Source: Spongiivirga sp046524175 (GTDB lineage Bacteria; Bacteroidota; Bacteroidia; Flavobacteriales; Flavobacteriaceae). From it: 64,000 nt of DNA. The notes under the pieces were generated by a model. That model was not told the origin of the DNA. It was given only the letters and a program-made list of their open reading frames with translations, and did no database searches. The DNA lies in NCBI RefSeq assembly GCF_046524175.1, contig NZ_JBEFZF010000001.1:682001-746000 (forward strand), given 5' to 3'. The translations under genes and the position numbers were made by a program. The number at the start of each line of letters is the position of its first letter. Positions within the stretch are counted from its first letter, which is position 1. Below, piece after piece: positions 33,100 through 41,695 of the stretch.

Positions 33100-33521
33100 T
33101 GTCTTATTTTTTTAATTAAACTTTTGGTTGATGGTGGTGCCTCATTGTTTTGCAAACTTTCAAAAAGAACGTTTACCAATTGCTTCACCTCTTTATTTAT
33201 TCTTTCAATGACTTCTTTACCTTTAACTGATAATTTTATTTCCATCTGTCGTCTGTTAGTTACGGACAGATCTCTCTCAACGAGTTTTTTGGCAATCAAC
33301 CTATCTACCAAGCGAGTAATATCTGCATTACCATATGATATTTTTTCCTTTAACTCACCAACATTCATAGGTCGTTCTCCTACTCTTGATAACACATTTA
33401 TTGTATTGTACTGAATATAAGTAAGGCCGTAATTTCTTAAATGCGAAGTGATTTTAGCTTGAATCCAATTACCGGTATTCATAATATCGTCAGCTAACTG
33501 CAGGTCAGATTTTGGGGTCAT
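33096..33521 (-). CDS. MarR family transcriptional regulator (copy 2)
   Basis: 141 residues. Same architecture as copy 1: N-terminal dimer helix (DDIMNTGNWIQAKITSHLRNYGLT), winged helix with NADITRLVDRLIAKKLVERDLSVTNRRQMEIKLS. The two copies share roughly 40-45 percent of positions by eye. Its start is about 14-20 nt after a perfect -7 box. The operator in its promoter is shared with copy 1 and with the small membrane protein gene, so cross-regulation is expected. The ligand is unknown. Confidence 0.9.
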   Translation of the reverse strand: MTPKSDLQLADDIMNTGNWIQAKITSHLRNYGLTYIQYNTINVLSRVGERPMNVGELKEKISYGNADITRLVDRLIAKKLVERDLSVTNRRQMEIKLSVKGKEVIERINKEVKQLVNVLFESLQNNEAPPSTKSLIKKIRQ

Positions 33522-33540
33522 AATTTGGGTTAGTTTGGTT

Positions 33541-33585
33541 CAAATGTATAAATTTATCTGTGTATAACAAAATTTGTGTTAAACA
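33541..33585 (-). promoter_or_regulatory. Promoter and operator O3 of MarR copy 2
   Basis: Operator 33559-33585: TGTG-N4-ACAAA-A-TTTGT-N4-AACA. - strand promoter: -33 TTTG (33571-33568), 19-bp spacer, -7 TACATTTG (33548-33541). Confidence 0.75.
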
Positions 33586-33610
33586 AATTTTAAAATTCAA
33601 CTTTGAACAA

Positions 33611-33642
33611 CAAAAAACGACGCCCTCGAAGTGAGCGTCGTT
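33611..33642 (-). terminator. Terminator of the DUF72 gene
   Basis: AACGACGC (33616-33623) / GCGTCGTT (33635-33642), GC-rich 8-bp stem followed by six T on the - strand. Confidence 0.85.
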
Positions 33643-33684
33643 GCATACCTAATTATTGAATTATGTCTTTGTTTTAAATTATTA

Positions 33685-34581
33685 TCAGCTAAAAAGATCG
33701 CCCCCTGTTTTGTTAGGAGACTGCGGAACATGAAGATTTAAATTAAACTGCTCGTTAATTTTTTTAATGAAATAAGTTGCCAATAAAGGGGATTCTTTCT
33801 CTACGTTTTGATGAATAAAGAAATGGATATTGGTTAGCCCTTGTTCAACCCACTTCTCTAATCTATCAACCCAATCATCTAATCTAGGATAATCTGACGG
33901 GTGATTTGCTCCCACATACCTAACAAAGGCCTCGTTATTAGTGAGACGCATATGCATGATATCACGCCTTCCTGCAGAATCGACCAATACATTGGCAATA
34001 TTATGGGCTTCTAATAAGTAATAAATCCGTTCTGCGATATCGTCATCACTAAACCATTTGGTATGTCTAAACTCTATTGCTAATGGGATGTTTTTGGGCC
34101 ATTCTTCTACAAATTTTTCAACCCGATCGATATCCTTTGGCGTAAAGTTGTTATTCATTTGCAAAAAAAGGGTTCCTAAATGATCCTCTAAACGTACCGC
34201 AGCATCAATACACTGTCTTACTGGTTCTTTTACCTCATTGAGGCGTTTCCAGTGGCTAACCTCTTGATTTAGTTTAGGAAAAAATTTGAAACCGTTTGGC
34301 ACTTTACTTTTCCATTTTTCAAATTGATCCCCGTCAAAAATGCGATAGAAAGTAGCATTCAATTCAATACTATTAAATTGAGTGGAGTAATATTCGAGCT
34401 CGTCTTTTGTGCCTCTTGGGTAGAAATTCTTAAGATCCTGTCGGTTCCACTTTGCACAACCAACATATACTTTTAATTCTTGACCTTTTTTTACCCCTTG
34501 CAATACCTTTTTAGTATCAGGATGATCGGGTGGTAAACTAAAATCGATTATTGAAGGATCCTCTACTTTTCCAAATTTCAT
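33685..34581 (-). CDS. DUF72 (YecE-like) protein
   Basis: 298 residues, TIM-barrel-like DUF72 family. Conserved text: VYVGCAKWNRQDLKNFYP, FNSIELNATFYRI, FKFFPKLNQEVSHWKRL, LGTLFLQMNNNF, LAIEFRHTKWF and FFIHQN. The family is widespread but has no settled biochemical role. The ATG at 34581 gives about 30 residues before the first barrel strand, somewhat longer than minimal family members. Transcribed alone, ending at a strong terminator. The 175 bp upstream of the gene carry its promoter and that of the divergent gene but no clear element. Confidence 0.85.
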   Translation of the reverse strand: MKFGKVEDPSIIDFSLPPDHPDTKKVLQGVKKGQELKVYVGCAKWNRQDLKNFYPRGTKDELEYYSTQFNSIELNATFYRIFDGDQFEKWKSKVPNGFKFFPKLNQEVSHWKRLNEVKEPVRQCIDAAVRLEDHLGTLFLQMNNNFTPKDIDRVEKFVEEWPKNIPLAIEFRHTKWFSDDDIAERIYYLLEAHNIANVLVDSAGRRDIMHMRLTNNEAFVRYVGANHPSDYPRLDDWVDRLEKWVEQGLTNIHFFIHQNVEKESPLLATYFIKKINEQFNLNLHVPQSPNKTGGDLFS

Positions 34582-34756
34582 AAGATTATTTAGGTTAACT
34601 GTTCTTAAGTGTTAGAACTTCTTAGTGAATAAAGAAGGTTAAAAGTACTAATTCATAAAATGTACCGCAACTGTGTTTATAAACTCGTTAAAAACTAATT
34701 CAACTTCAAAGTGAGACCGAGCCTTTATTGGGTAATTTTAGACAAAACGTTTTACT

Positions 34757-35164
34757 ATGAATGATCGACCAAATGACATTATGCGTATTCGCCCAGAAAT
34801 ATTGTCGGCCAAGATTTATGAGAATATGAGTGTGGGAGAGCGTTTTCAAAATGAAACTTTGCGCCCTATTGTAAAGTTACAATCACCTCTTTTCATCGAA
34901 GTTTTTAGAAACTACATTAAGAAACACAAGAACTTGTTTTACGATCTTTCTCATGAAGAAAAAATCAACTACATAGAGAATGCGGTGCAAAAGGATGTTA
35001 AGTTCAGAAATTCATTAAAGGGGATGGTAATAGGACAATTTACTATTATTGAATATCAAAAGTACGCTGAAAACTCTTCTGCTTTAAACAAAAGAATGAT
35101 GAACCTGGTAAAAGAGCGGCTTATCAGTAATATGCAGTTGTTAGAACGATACTACGCGGACTAA
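34757..35164 (+). CDS. Conserved helical protein of unknown function
   Basis: 135 residues, all-helical by appearance, no export signal. Blocks RIRPEILSA, SVGERFQNETLRPIVKLQ, FRNYIKKHKN, FRNSLKGMVIGQFTIIEY and SALNKRMMNLVKERL. I recall homologues in Flavobacteriaceae labelled glyoxalase, but no glyoxalase metal ligands or fold pattern is present, so I do not use that name. Its 3' end overlaps the convergent DUF3307 gene by 24 bp. Confidence 0.7.
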   Translation: MNDRPNDIMRIRPEILSAKIYENMSVGERFQNETLRPIVKLQSPLFIEVFRNYIKKHKNLFYDLSHEEKINYIENAVQKDVKFRNSLKGMVIGQFTIIEYQKYAENSSALNKRMMNLVKERLISNMQLLERYYAD

Positions 35165-35860
35165 TATCCCAATTACAATCGATATGGAAAAACTCATTAA
35201 AGTACCAATAAGAACATACTCCGTTTGTTTCCGAGCATTTACTTCTTCCTTATTGCTAAACCTAAGAATCGATTTTGCTGCAATTAAAAAGCCTATTGCT
35301 GCCATTTGATTGGTAACCACAAATGTAAAAACAAGAATACGCTCAAAAATTCCAATATAACGACCGGCTTTTTCAAGGCTTGCCTCCTCGCCTGCTACCT
35401 CCACTTCTTTTCGCCAACGTTGCGTTGCGCGACCTATGATGAAACCAACAGGAAAAATTACAAGTATATAACCCAATATGATGCCTACAATTTGATTTGA
35501 TTGAAGTACGGTTTTAAATAGCGGAAGTACTTCTTTAAACCCATTAATTACTAACAACCAAGAAACGATGATTATCAGGATATGAAATAATTGATCCAAT
35601 AGAAAATATTTCAAATTATCATTGTTCTTATGAAGCTTCCATAAATCGATAAAAAAATGAGTGATACTAATGATTAAACCCACATACCAGTACTTAATGT
35701 CCATTAGAAATAAAACACTCAATACACCTGCCAGAAGAGCATGTACCCACAAAAACCACGAACGAGCTCGATACTTTTTTTTATGATCTATCAACTTCTG
35801 CGATTGCAGTGCAAAATCAGTAATCACATGAGCAAGAAGTAGTTGTAACAGAATATTCAT
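35141..35860 (-). CDS. DUF3307 integral membrane protein
   Basis: 239 residues with about six membrane helices. The N-terminal half LLLAHVITDFALQSQKLIDHKKKYRARSWFLWVHALLAG with THFFIDLWKL is the DUF3307 signature (His/Asp/Gln-rich positions inside helices, suggestive of a metal or polar site). Follows the SatD-like gene by 16 bp on the same strand; this pairing recurs in Bacteroidota as far as I know, so the two probably act together, with SatD as cytosolic regulator and DUF3307 as membrane effector (inference). Confidence 0.8.
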   Translation of the reverse strand: MNILLQLLLAHVITDFALQSQKLIDHKKKYRARSWFLWVHALLAGVLSVLFLMDIKYWYVGLIISITHFFIDLWKLHKNNDNLKYFLLDQLFHILIIIVSWLLVINGFKEVLPLFKTVLQSNQIVGIILGYILVIFPVGFIIGRATQRWRKEVEVAGEEASLEKAGRYIGIFERILVFTFVVTNQMAAIGFLIAAKSILRFSNKEEVNARKQTEYVLIGTLMSFSISIVIGILVRVVSF

Positions 35861-35876
35861 AAGTTTGGTTATGTTA

Positions 35877-36545
35877 TTAAATCGCTTTAATTACTTGTTC
35901 ATAACGATTTAGCAGTGATTGAATTTCATCCCAACCAGCTGCCTTTTTTCTTAGATTTACAGCTGCTTGACTTATTCCTAACATATCGGCTATTTTAGTT
36001 TCGGTAAAACCCTGTAATAAGTAATAAACCACTTCAGCCGAAGCAATAGACCATCTATCTACCAAGTAATCAAAAAACTTTAAGCTTGTTTTAAATTCAT
36101 TATTTACATTGTTATTTTCGGTGTTCACTAAGGTTTTTATATTACTATTTTTTATAAAGGTATCAAAACCCCGACCTGAATAATGAAAGGCCGGGCCATT
36201 AGATTCACGTACTAAGTCTGCTTCATAATCGATGGCACCAATACCGATTGACATACGAATATCGACCATTTTGCTAGCTGATTTTGATTTTTTGGAGATC
36301 AACACAATTTTATTAATTGCAGCCTTGATACGTATTGCTGCTTGCAAAGCTTTATGTGCATCATTAATAACCAGCTGAAAACTGTCACCCCTGTAAATTT
36401 CAAAATGGACCTCAGCTTCTTTAAAGTCTTCTTGTATGAGACGTGCTTCTGCTTTAAGTTGGCCAATAATAAATTCGTACGATTGTGGGTCGTAAGTTGA
36501 TGAATCGATTATATCAGCGGTTATTACCGCACTTTTTGGCTTCAT
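35877..36545 (-). CDS. SatD family protein with C-terminal HTH
   Basis: 222 residues. The N-terminal domain (1-140) reads AVITADIIDSS, FEIYRGDSFQLVI (RGDS at 52-55), VDIRMSIGIGAID and GPAFHYSGRGFDTF, an order that resembles class III nucleotidyl cyclases or GGDEF domains. The C-terminal part has a helix-turn-helix (177-202, GFTETKIADMLGISQAAVNLRKKAA). SatD proteins are annotated but poorly understood. Upstream lie ACTTATAAT repeats that might be its own binding sites. Coupled to the DUF3307 gene. Confidence 0.8.
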   Translation of the reverse strand: MKPKSAVITADIIDSSTYDPQSYEFIIGQLKAEARLIQEDFKEAEVHFEIYRGDSFQLVINDAHKALQAAIRIKAAINKIVLISKKSKSASKMVDIRMSIGIGAIDYEADLVRESNGPAFHYSGRGFDTFIKNSNIKTLVNTENNNVNNEFKTSLKFFDYLVDRWSIASAEVVYYLLQGFTETKIADMLGISQAAVNLRKKAAGWDEIQSLLNRYEQVIKAI

Positions 36546-36576
36546 TTATAAGCTTTAAAACTAATAATAATCAAAT

Positions 36577-36626
36577 ATAAGTATAAAAACTTATAATAAC
36601 CAAATATTAGCAATTTTACTTATAAT
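36577..36626. promoter_or_regulatory. ACTTATAAT repeats upstream of satD
   Basis: ACTTATAAT at 36589-36597 and 36618-36626 (29 bp apart) with an inverted ATAAGT at 36577-36582, and TATAAGC at 36547-36553. Possible autoregulatory sites for the HTH of the adjacent SatD-like protein; AT-rich context limits confidence. Confidence 0.35.
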
Positions 36627-37306
36627 TAATCTTTAATAAGAGAAACACCATTAAGGTCTGTCGTCAATACATCGCTCATAAAATCTAAATAAGGTCGAAC
36701 AAGCTTAAAAGCATTATTCACTACATCTAAAAAATCAGAAGACAATACCTCTTTATCGGTAAACTCTTTAGTGAAAATAAATTGCTTTCGTTTAATAAGG
36801 TCGATCGCAGGATGCTCTTTACTAAATCCTTTAGGTGCAGTTTTGACAGTATCACCTACAAAGCCTCCCCAAACATCCTTAAACTTCTTATTGGCCAATA
36901 TACTCCGTATTTCTTCATCATCAGTTTCAAACTCTTTTCGAATTCTAAACAAATCTTCCTTATCCGGATCCCAAAATCCAGTGGCTATAAACGATCCGCC
37001 AGGTTGAAGATGCAAATAATAACCGCCTCTTAATCGAGCAGTAGCACGTTTAAAACTACCCCCGAAATGTGTTTTGTACGGAGCCTTATTTTTTGAAAAC
37101 CGAACATCTCTATAAATACGAAACATTTTCATCGATTCTATATCGTCATGTGAACGCATTTTTTCCATTAGCTCAGCATAACATGCTTTTACCTCTTTTT
37201 CAATATCCTTAAATTCCGGCTTATGATCGTTAAACCAATCTCGATTATTATTTTTTTCTAGTTTCTTAAAAAAAGAAAACGTGGTCTTTGGTATTGCGGT
37301 ACTCAT
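36626..37306 (-). CDS. DUF2461 domain protein
   Basis: 226 residues from ATG 37306 (MSTAIPKTTFSFFKKLEKNNNRDWF), the usual family start; the frame is open further upstream, but that stretch looks non-coding. TIGR02453/DUF2461 blocks: NRDWFNDHKPEF, FRIYRDVRFSKNKAPYKTHFGGSF, YYLHLQPGGSFIATGFWDP. A conserved bacterial and fungal family without a proven function. No membrane segment. Its stop is directly at the second ACTTATAAT repeat upstream of satD. Confidence 0.85.
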   Translation of the reverse strand: MSTAIPKTTFSFFKKLEKNNNRDWFNDHKPEFKDIEKEVKACYAELMEKMRSHDDIESMKMFRIYRDVRFSKNKAPYKTHFGGSFKRATARLRGGYYLHLQPGGSFIATGFWDPDKEDLFRIRKEFETDDEEIRSILANKKFKDVWGGFVGDTVKTAPKGFSKEHPAIDLIKRKQFIFTKEFTDKEVLSSDFLDVVNNAFKLVRPYLDFMSDVLTTDLNGVSLIKD

Positions 37307-37486
37307 ATAATTATTTAAAACTTGAAAATACAAAATGAAATTAAACCAAAACCAATACGACAAAAGACATATGTTTCATTTACAACAAAACACTGATGAT
37401 TTATCATTTTTAGCGAGACTATTTTACCATTTTCATAACAGTTTCATTTCTCATTATAACTACTTTTATTATTACAAAATAAGATT

Positions 37487-38278
37487 ATGAGCTCGCAGCA
37501 AATCATTGAACAAATACGCAAGCATAAACAACAACCTAACCTTAATTTTAAGCTAAAAACTACTACAGAGGCATTTACCAAAAAACTATTTTTAATGCTC
37601 TTTGATACGCAAACCGATGTCGAAGAAGTTTTTGAAACACTAGGTGTTGAATTTTCTAATTTAGTTTCGCTTGCATGCTGGGAAACCAATAAACCGTGTA
37701 ACGAAGCATGGGATACCTATATACATCAACTTCCAACAATACTAGAAAAACTTAATCTTGACGCCTCAGCAATTGTAAAAAACGATCCCGCCGCGAAATC
37801 AATAGAGGAAGTATATATGGCCTATCCCGGGTTTTATGCGATTGCTATATACCGATTAAGTCATGAATTATATAAAAAAGGATTTCCATTGGTCCCCAGA
37901 CTGATGACTGAGTATGCACATCGCGAAACGGGAGTCGATATTAACCCTGGAGCGATTATTGGAGACTCGTTTTTCATAGACCATGCAACAGGTGTAGTTA
38001 TTGGTGAGACTACAGTAATTAAAAATAATGTAAAACTATATCAAGGTGTTACACTAGGAGCTTTATACGTTTCAAAAGAACTAGAAAATACGAAAAGACA
38101 CCCAACAGTAGAAGATAATGTAACTATTTACGCTAATGCAACAATTTTGGGCGGTCAAACCGTTATTGGTGCAAATAGCATTATCGGTGGTAATGTTTGG
38201 TTAACCGAATCAATTCCTGCTAACTCTATTGTCTCTCATACTCCGGAAATACGAGTAAAAACTCAAATTAATGAATAA
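37487..38278 (+). CDS. cysE: Serine O-acetyltransferase
   Basis: 263 residues. An N-terminal helical domain is followed by a left-handed beta-helix of hexapeptide repeats (about 148-255) with DINPGAIIGDSFFIDHATGVVIGETTVIKNN, the serine acetyltransferase active-site region (conserved Asp and His), and TILGGQTVIGANSIIGGNVW. It makes O-acetylserine from serine and acetyl-CoA, the first step of cysteine synthesis. Overlaps cysM by 8 bp, which encodes the next step. The N-terminus is of the EpsC-like longer type. Inhibition by cysteine cannot be judged by eye. Confidence 0.92.
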   Translation: MSSQQIIEQIRKHKQQPNLNFKLKTTTEAFTKKLFLMLFDTQTDVEEVFETLGVEFSNLVSLACWETNKPCNEAWDTYIHQLPTILEKLNLDASAIVKNDPAAKSIEEVYMAYPGFYAIAIYRLSHELYKKGFPLVPRLMTEYAHRETGVDINPGAIIGDSFFIDHATGVVIGETTVIKNNVKLYQGVTLGALYVSKELENTKRHPTVEDNVTIYANATILGGQTVIGANSIIGGNVWLTESIPANSIVSHTPEIRVKTQINE

Positions 38279-39158
38279 TAGTATTGCTCAATTAATAGGA
38301 AATACGCCATTAGTAAAATCAACCTCTTTAAATACCAACCCTAAAGTAGCTTTATACTTTAAGTTAGAAGGAAATAATCCTGGTGGTAGTGTAAAAGACC
38401 GTGCTGCTTATAACATGATCAAAAGTGCACTTGACCGAAAGGAAATAGATCAAGACACAAAACTTGTTGAGGCAACTAGCGGAAATACTGGAATTGCTCT
38501 AGCCATGATTGCTGGTATTTTTAGGTTAAACATCGAGCTAGTAATGCCAGAGAACTCTACCAAAGAACGTGTTCAGACCATGAGAGCTTACGGCGCAAAG
38601 GTCACCTTGACTTCTTCTGATATTGGCATTGAGGGTGCACGTGATTATGCCGAAGCAAAAGTGAAAGATGAAGGTTATGTAATGCTTAATCAATTTGCAA
38701 ACGACGACAACTGGAAAGCGCATTATAAAACAACAGGGCCTGAAATATGGAGGGACACCAATAAAACCATAACGCACTTTGTATCATCAATGGGCACTAC
38801 CGGAACAATTATGGGGACTTCTACTTACTTAAAAGAGCAAAAATCTGATATCCAAATTGTAGGTGTCCAGCCAACTGACAACTCCAGAATTCCAGGAATA
38901 CGTAAATGGCCGGAAGCATATTTACCAAAAATATTTAATGCCTCAAAAGTTGATCGTGTTTTAGAAGTTAGCGAAGCAGATGCGAGAGTTATGGCGAAAA
39001 GATTGGCAACAGAGGAAGGCATTTTCGCGGGTATGAGTAGTGGTGGAGCTGCCACTGCAGCTTTGCGTTTATGCGAGGAATTAGAGTCTGGTGTTGTAGT
39101 ATCAATAGTTTGCGATCGAGGTGATCGCTATTTGTCATCTGATCTTTTTAATATTTAG
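38271..39158 (+). CDS. cysM: Cysteine synthase (CysM type)
   Basis: 295 residues, fold-type II PLP enzyme. K42 in GGSVKDRAAYNMI forms the Schiff base, EATSGNTGIALA is the substrate loop and SSMGTTGTIMGTSTYL the phosphate-binding loop. The short length and the IGVQP-like VGVQPTDNSRIPGIRKWPEAYLPKIF region match CysM (cysteine synthase B) rather than CysK. It replaces the acetyl group of O-acetylserine with sulfide or thiosulfate. Cotranscribed with cysE through an 8-bp overlap. Confidence 0.92.
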   Translation: MNNSIAQLIGNTPLVKSTSLNTNPKVALYFKLEGNNPGGSVKDRAAYNMIKSALDRKEIDQDTKLVEATSGNTGIALAMIAGIFRLNIELVMPENSTKERVQTMRAYGAKVTLTSSDIGIEGARDYAEAKVKDEGYVMLNQFANDDNWKAHYKTTGPEIWRDTNKTITHFVSSMGTTGTIMGTSTYLKEQKSDIQIVGVQPTDNSRIPGIRKWPEAYLPKIFNASKVDRVLEVSEADARVMAKRLATEEGIFAGMSSGGAATAALRLCEELESGVVVSIVCDRGDRYLSSDLFNI

Positions 39159-39163
39159 TAGTA

Positions 39164-39949
39164 TTAATCTAATTCTATCTTATTAAGAATAAGCCCAGAA
39201 GCTGGAGCGATATAAGAGATTTTTTCTTCAGAATCAGGAAGTAAACTGCGTTTAATAAAGTCAAGATCAATCTGATTGGCTCCCAACTTAAATAAGGCAC
39301 CCATCATTAGGCGAATCTGATTTCTCATAAACCCTTTCCCTCTGACTAATAATAAATAACTTTTTTCAGGAAAAAAGTTAGCAGCATACTCATTATTTTC
39401 AACGATCTTGCATTCCAGTATTGTTCTGATAAAATTTTTATGTTCATTAGCTCGAGCGCAATACGACTTAAAATTATGGTTACCTATAAATAGCTTTGCT
39501 CCATTTTTCATTAAATCTATATCCAATTTTTGGGGATACGATACTATTAAGGGTGCCGCAAAAGGGTGCAACTTTTCTCCATAAGAAAATACATATATAT
39601 ACTCCTTTAATTTGGGATGCTGTATAATATTAAAAGTAGCATCAACCTCTTCAATCGCTAATGCTTTAATGTCAGGAGGTAGATTTTTATTTACTACTTC
39701 TAAAAAATCGCCAAGTATTTCTGGTAAAGGTTCATCAACAAAAAGTTCAAACAAGGCCTCATTGGCAGATACTTTTGCATCGGTTCTGCTTGCACCAAGA
39801 ACTTTAAATTTTTTTTCAGCCAACACAAATCGTAAAGTTTTGATTATCATACCCTCAACCGTCTTCAAACCGCCTGGCTGTTTTTGCCAGCCATGATATC
39901 GAAAGCCTAAAAATTGAATTTTTATGAGATAGTAAAACCGTTGTTTCAT
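39164..39949 (-). CDS. tRNA pseudouridine synthase, TruA family
   Basis: 261 residues. YLIKIQFLGFRYHGWQKQPGGLKTVEGMI is the TruA N-terminal block, and the catalytic Asp is D57 in ASRTDAKVSA (canonical GRTDAGVHA, here with Lys and Ser in place of Gly and His). YIYVFSYGEKLHPFAAPL, NFKSYCARANEHK and FMRNQIRLMMGAL complete the family pattern. It should isomerise uridines in tRNA; because the motif is altered and TruA has paralogues in Bacteroidota, the exact sites are uncertain. Convergent with cysM, only 5 bp apart. Confidence 0.8.
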   Translation of the reverse strand: MKQRFYYLIKIQFLGFRYHGWQKQPGGLKTVEGMIIKTLRFVLAEKKFKVLGASRTDAKVSANEALFELFVDEPLPEILGDFLEVVNKNLPPDIKALAIEEVDATFNIIQHPKLKEYIYVFSYGEKLHPFAAPLIVSYPQKLDIDLMKNGAKLFIGNHNFKSYCARANEHKNFIRTILECKIVENNEYAANFFPEKSYLLLVRGKGFMRNQIRLMMGALFKLGANQIDLDFIKRSLLPDSEEKISYIAPASGLILNKIELD

Positions 39950-40067
39950 AAGGGTTTGCAGTGATTAGTTGACAATTATGGGGATAAATTGCTGTTAATT
40001 AGTCGTTAATTACTAGGAAATGTCGATTTTTTAACACAATATTGCGCAAAATTAATTAATATAAGTT

Positions 40068-40283
40068 ATGGGAAGACCCGCAACAAAACCAACCAAATTA
40101 ATGGATGGCTTCTATATAGAGCTACGTAACCGAGGAGCATCTAGTGGCGTAAAGATTATGCGCGAAACTGAGGCTCAAATGTTACAATCTGCCCAACAGT
40201 ATAAAAAGACGAAAGACGTCGTTATCTTGGGAGAATCTAAAAACGGTAAATTTTTAAACGACCCTAAAGTACTAAGTGCTTAA
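40068..40283 (+). CDS. Small conserved protein of unknown function
   Basis: 71 residues, highly basic N-terminus (MGRPATKPTKLMDGFYIELRNRGASSGVKIMRE) and a helical middle. No cysteine, no membrane helix. The compact basic text could suit nucleic acid or ribosome binding, but that is a guess. Monocistronic with a strong terminator right after. Confidence 0.7.
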   Translation: MGRPATKPTKLMDGFYIELRNRGASSGVKIMRETEAQMLQSAQQYKKTKDVVILGESKNGKFLNDPKVLSA

Positions 40284-40296
40284 ACCAATAGAGGTC

Positions 40297-40338
40297 AAAA
40301 AAAGCCGGAGGTTTCAATATGAAATTTCCGGCTTTTTT
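40297..40338. terminator. Bidirectional terminator between the small gene and the his operon
   Basis: AAAAAAAGCCGGA (40297-40309) and TCCGGCTTTTTT (40327-40338) with inner pairs TTTCA/TGAAA; A run before and T run after allow function on both strands, ending the his operon on the - strand. Confidence 0.9.
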
Positions 40339-40340
40339 AT

Positions 40341-40940
40341 TCAACGATGTCGTTCTTTTAATACGCTTACGATATCATTCAAGCTAAACCCTTTGGCTTG
40401 TAACAATATCAAATAATGAAACAACAAATCAGCGGATTCATTTACAAATAGTTCATCATTATTGTCTTTTGCTTCAATCACCACTTCAACTGCCTCTTCT
40501 CCTACTTTCTGCGCAACCTTGTTAATTCCTTTTTTAAAAAGGGAGGCTACATAACTATTTTCCTGATCTAAATTCTCCTTCCGGTCTTGAATAATGTCTT
40601 CCAAACTTGATAAAAATCCATACTGCAGCTCATTTTTGCTCCCCCAACAAGTATCTGTACCTGTATGACAAGTTGGACCAACGGGATTAACAAAAACCAA
40701 CAAGGTATCTTGATCACAATCGAGTTGCATATTAACTAAATTCAGAAAATTACCACTTTCTTCTCCCTTTGTCCATAATCGTTGTTTTGTACGACTGTAA
40801 AACGTTACTTTCTTGGTTTCGTAAGTCTTATCAAACGCTTCTTGATTCATATAGCCCAGCATGAGAACATTTTTAGTATCCGCATCTTGAATGATCGCGG
40901 GCACCAGACCATCAGTATTTTTATTAAAATCTATTTTCAT
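40341..40940 (-). CDS. hisIE: Bifunctional phosphoribosyl-AMP cyclohydrolase / phosphoribosyl-ATP pyrophosphatase
   Basis: 199 residues. The N-terminal HisI domain (1-105) has the metal and zinc sites DCDQDTLL and CHTGTDTCW; the C-terminal HisE domain (about 110-199) has KVGEEAVEVVIEA with the paired acidic residues that bind Mg. Together they carry out steps 2 and 3 of histidine synthesis (PR-ATP to ProFAR). Last gene of the operon; starts within the hisF stop (1-bp overlap). Confidence 0.95.
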   Translation of the reverse strand: MKIDFNKNTDGLVPAIIQDADTKNVLMLGYMNQEAFDKTYETKKVTFYSRTKQRLWTKGEESGNFLNLVNMQLDCDQDTLLVFVNPVGPTCHTGTDTCWGSKNELQYGFLSSLEDIIQDRKENLDQENSYVASLFKKGINKVAQKVGEEAVEVVIEAKDNNDELFVNESADLLFHYLILLQAKGFSLNDIVSVLKERHR

Positions 40941-41695
40941 TAGAGTCTTACGGGAATCCCGTTTTCTTTTAGTTCTTTTTTTAAATCTATTATTTCAATT
41001 TCTTTAAAATGAAACACACTTGCTGCTAAAGCAGCATCAGCCTTACCCTTTTCAAAAGTATCGGTAAAGTGTTGCATATTACCTGCGCCACCAGAAGCAA
41101 TAATCGGTATGTTCAGTGAAGTAGATAGTTTTGCCAGCGCGTCATTAGCAAAACCATCTTTGGTGCCATCATTATCCATTGATGTAAACAGAATTTCTCC
41201 AGCACCGCGTTCCTCTACCTCTTTAGCCCATTCAAAAAGATCAAGTTCTGTTGGTACCTTCCCTCCTACTAAATGTACTTTCCAATTATCATCTATTTTT
41301 TTAGCATCAATTGCTACAACGATACACTGACTCCCAAATTTTGCAACGAGATCGTTAATTAATTGTGGATTCTTTACAGCAGATGAATTAATTGATATCT
41401 TATCGGCTCCGTTTTTTAGCAAAACATCTACATCTTCGACCGCACTTATACCTCCACCCACAGTAAAAGGAATGTTCACTTTCTCAGCAACTCGTAATAC
41501 CAAATTAGCTAAAGTTCGTCTTCTTTCCTCGGTGGCCGAAATATCTAAAAACACCAATTCATCGGCTCCACTTTCGGCGTAAATTTCAGCCAACTCGACC
41601 GGATCTCCTGCATCGCGTAGATCTACAAAGTTAACACCTTTAACGGTACGCCCGTTCTTTATATCTAAACAAGGAATTATTCTTTTTGTCAGCAT
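40940..41695 (-). CDS. hisF: Imidazole glycerol phosphate synthase, cyclase subunit
   Basis: 251 residues, TIM barrel. Catalytic D11 in IPCLDIKNGRTVKGVNF and D130 in VVAIDAKK sit at exactly the usual numbers. Phosphate sites GGGISAVEDV and ASGGAGNMQHF. It takes ammonia from HisH and converts PRFAR to imidazole glycerol phosphate and AICAR. Directly abuts the DinB-like gene with no gap. Confidence 0.97.
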   Translation of the reverse strand: MLTKRIIPCLDIKNGRTVKGVNFVDLRDAGDPVELAEIYAESGADELVFLDISATEERRRTLANLVLRVAEKVNIPFTVGGGISAVEDVDVLLKNGADKISINSSAVKNPQLINDLVAKFGSQCIVVAIDAKKIDDNWKVHLVGGKVPTELDLFEWAKEVEERGAGEILFTSMDNDGTKDGFANDALAKLSTSLNIPIIASGGAGNMQHFTDTFEKGKADAALAASVFHFKEIEIIDLKKELKENGIPVRL

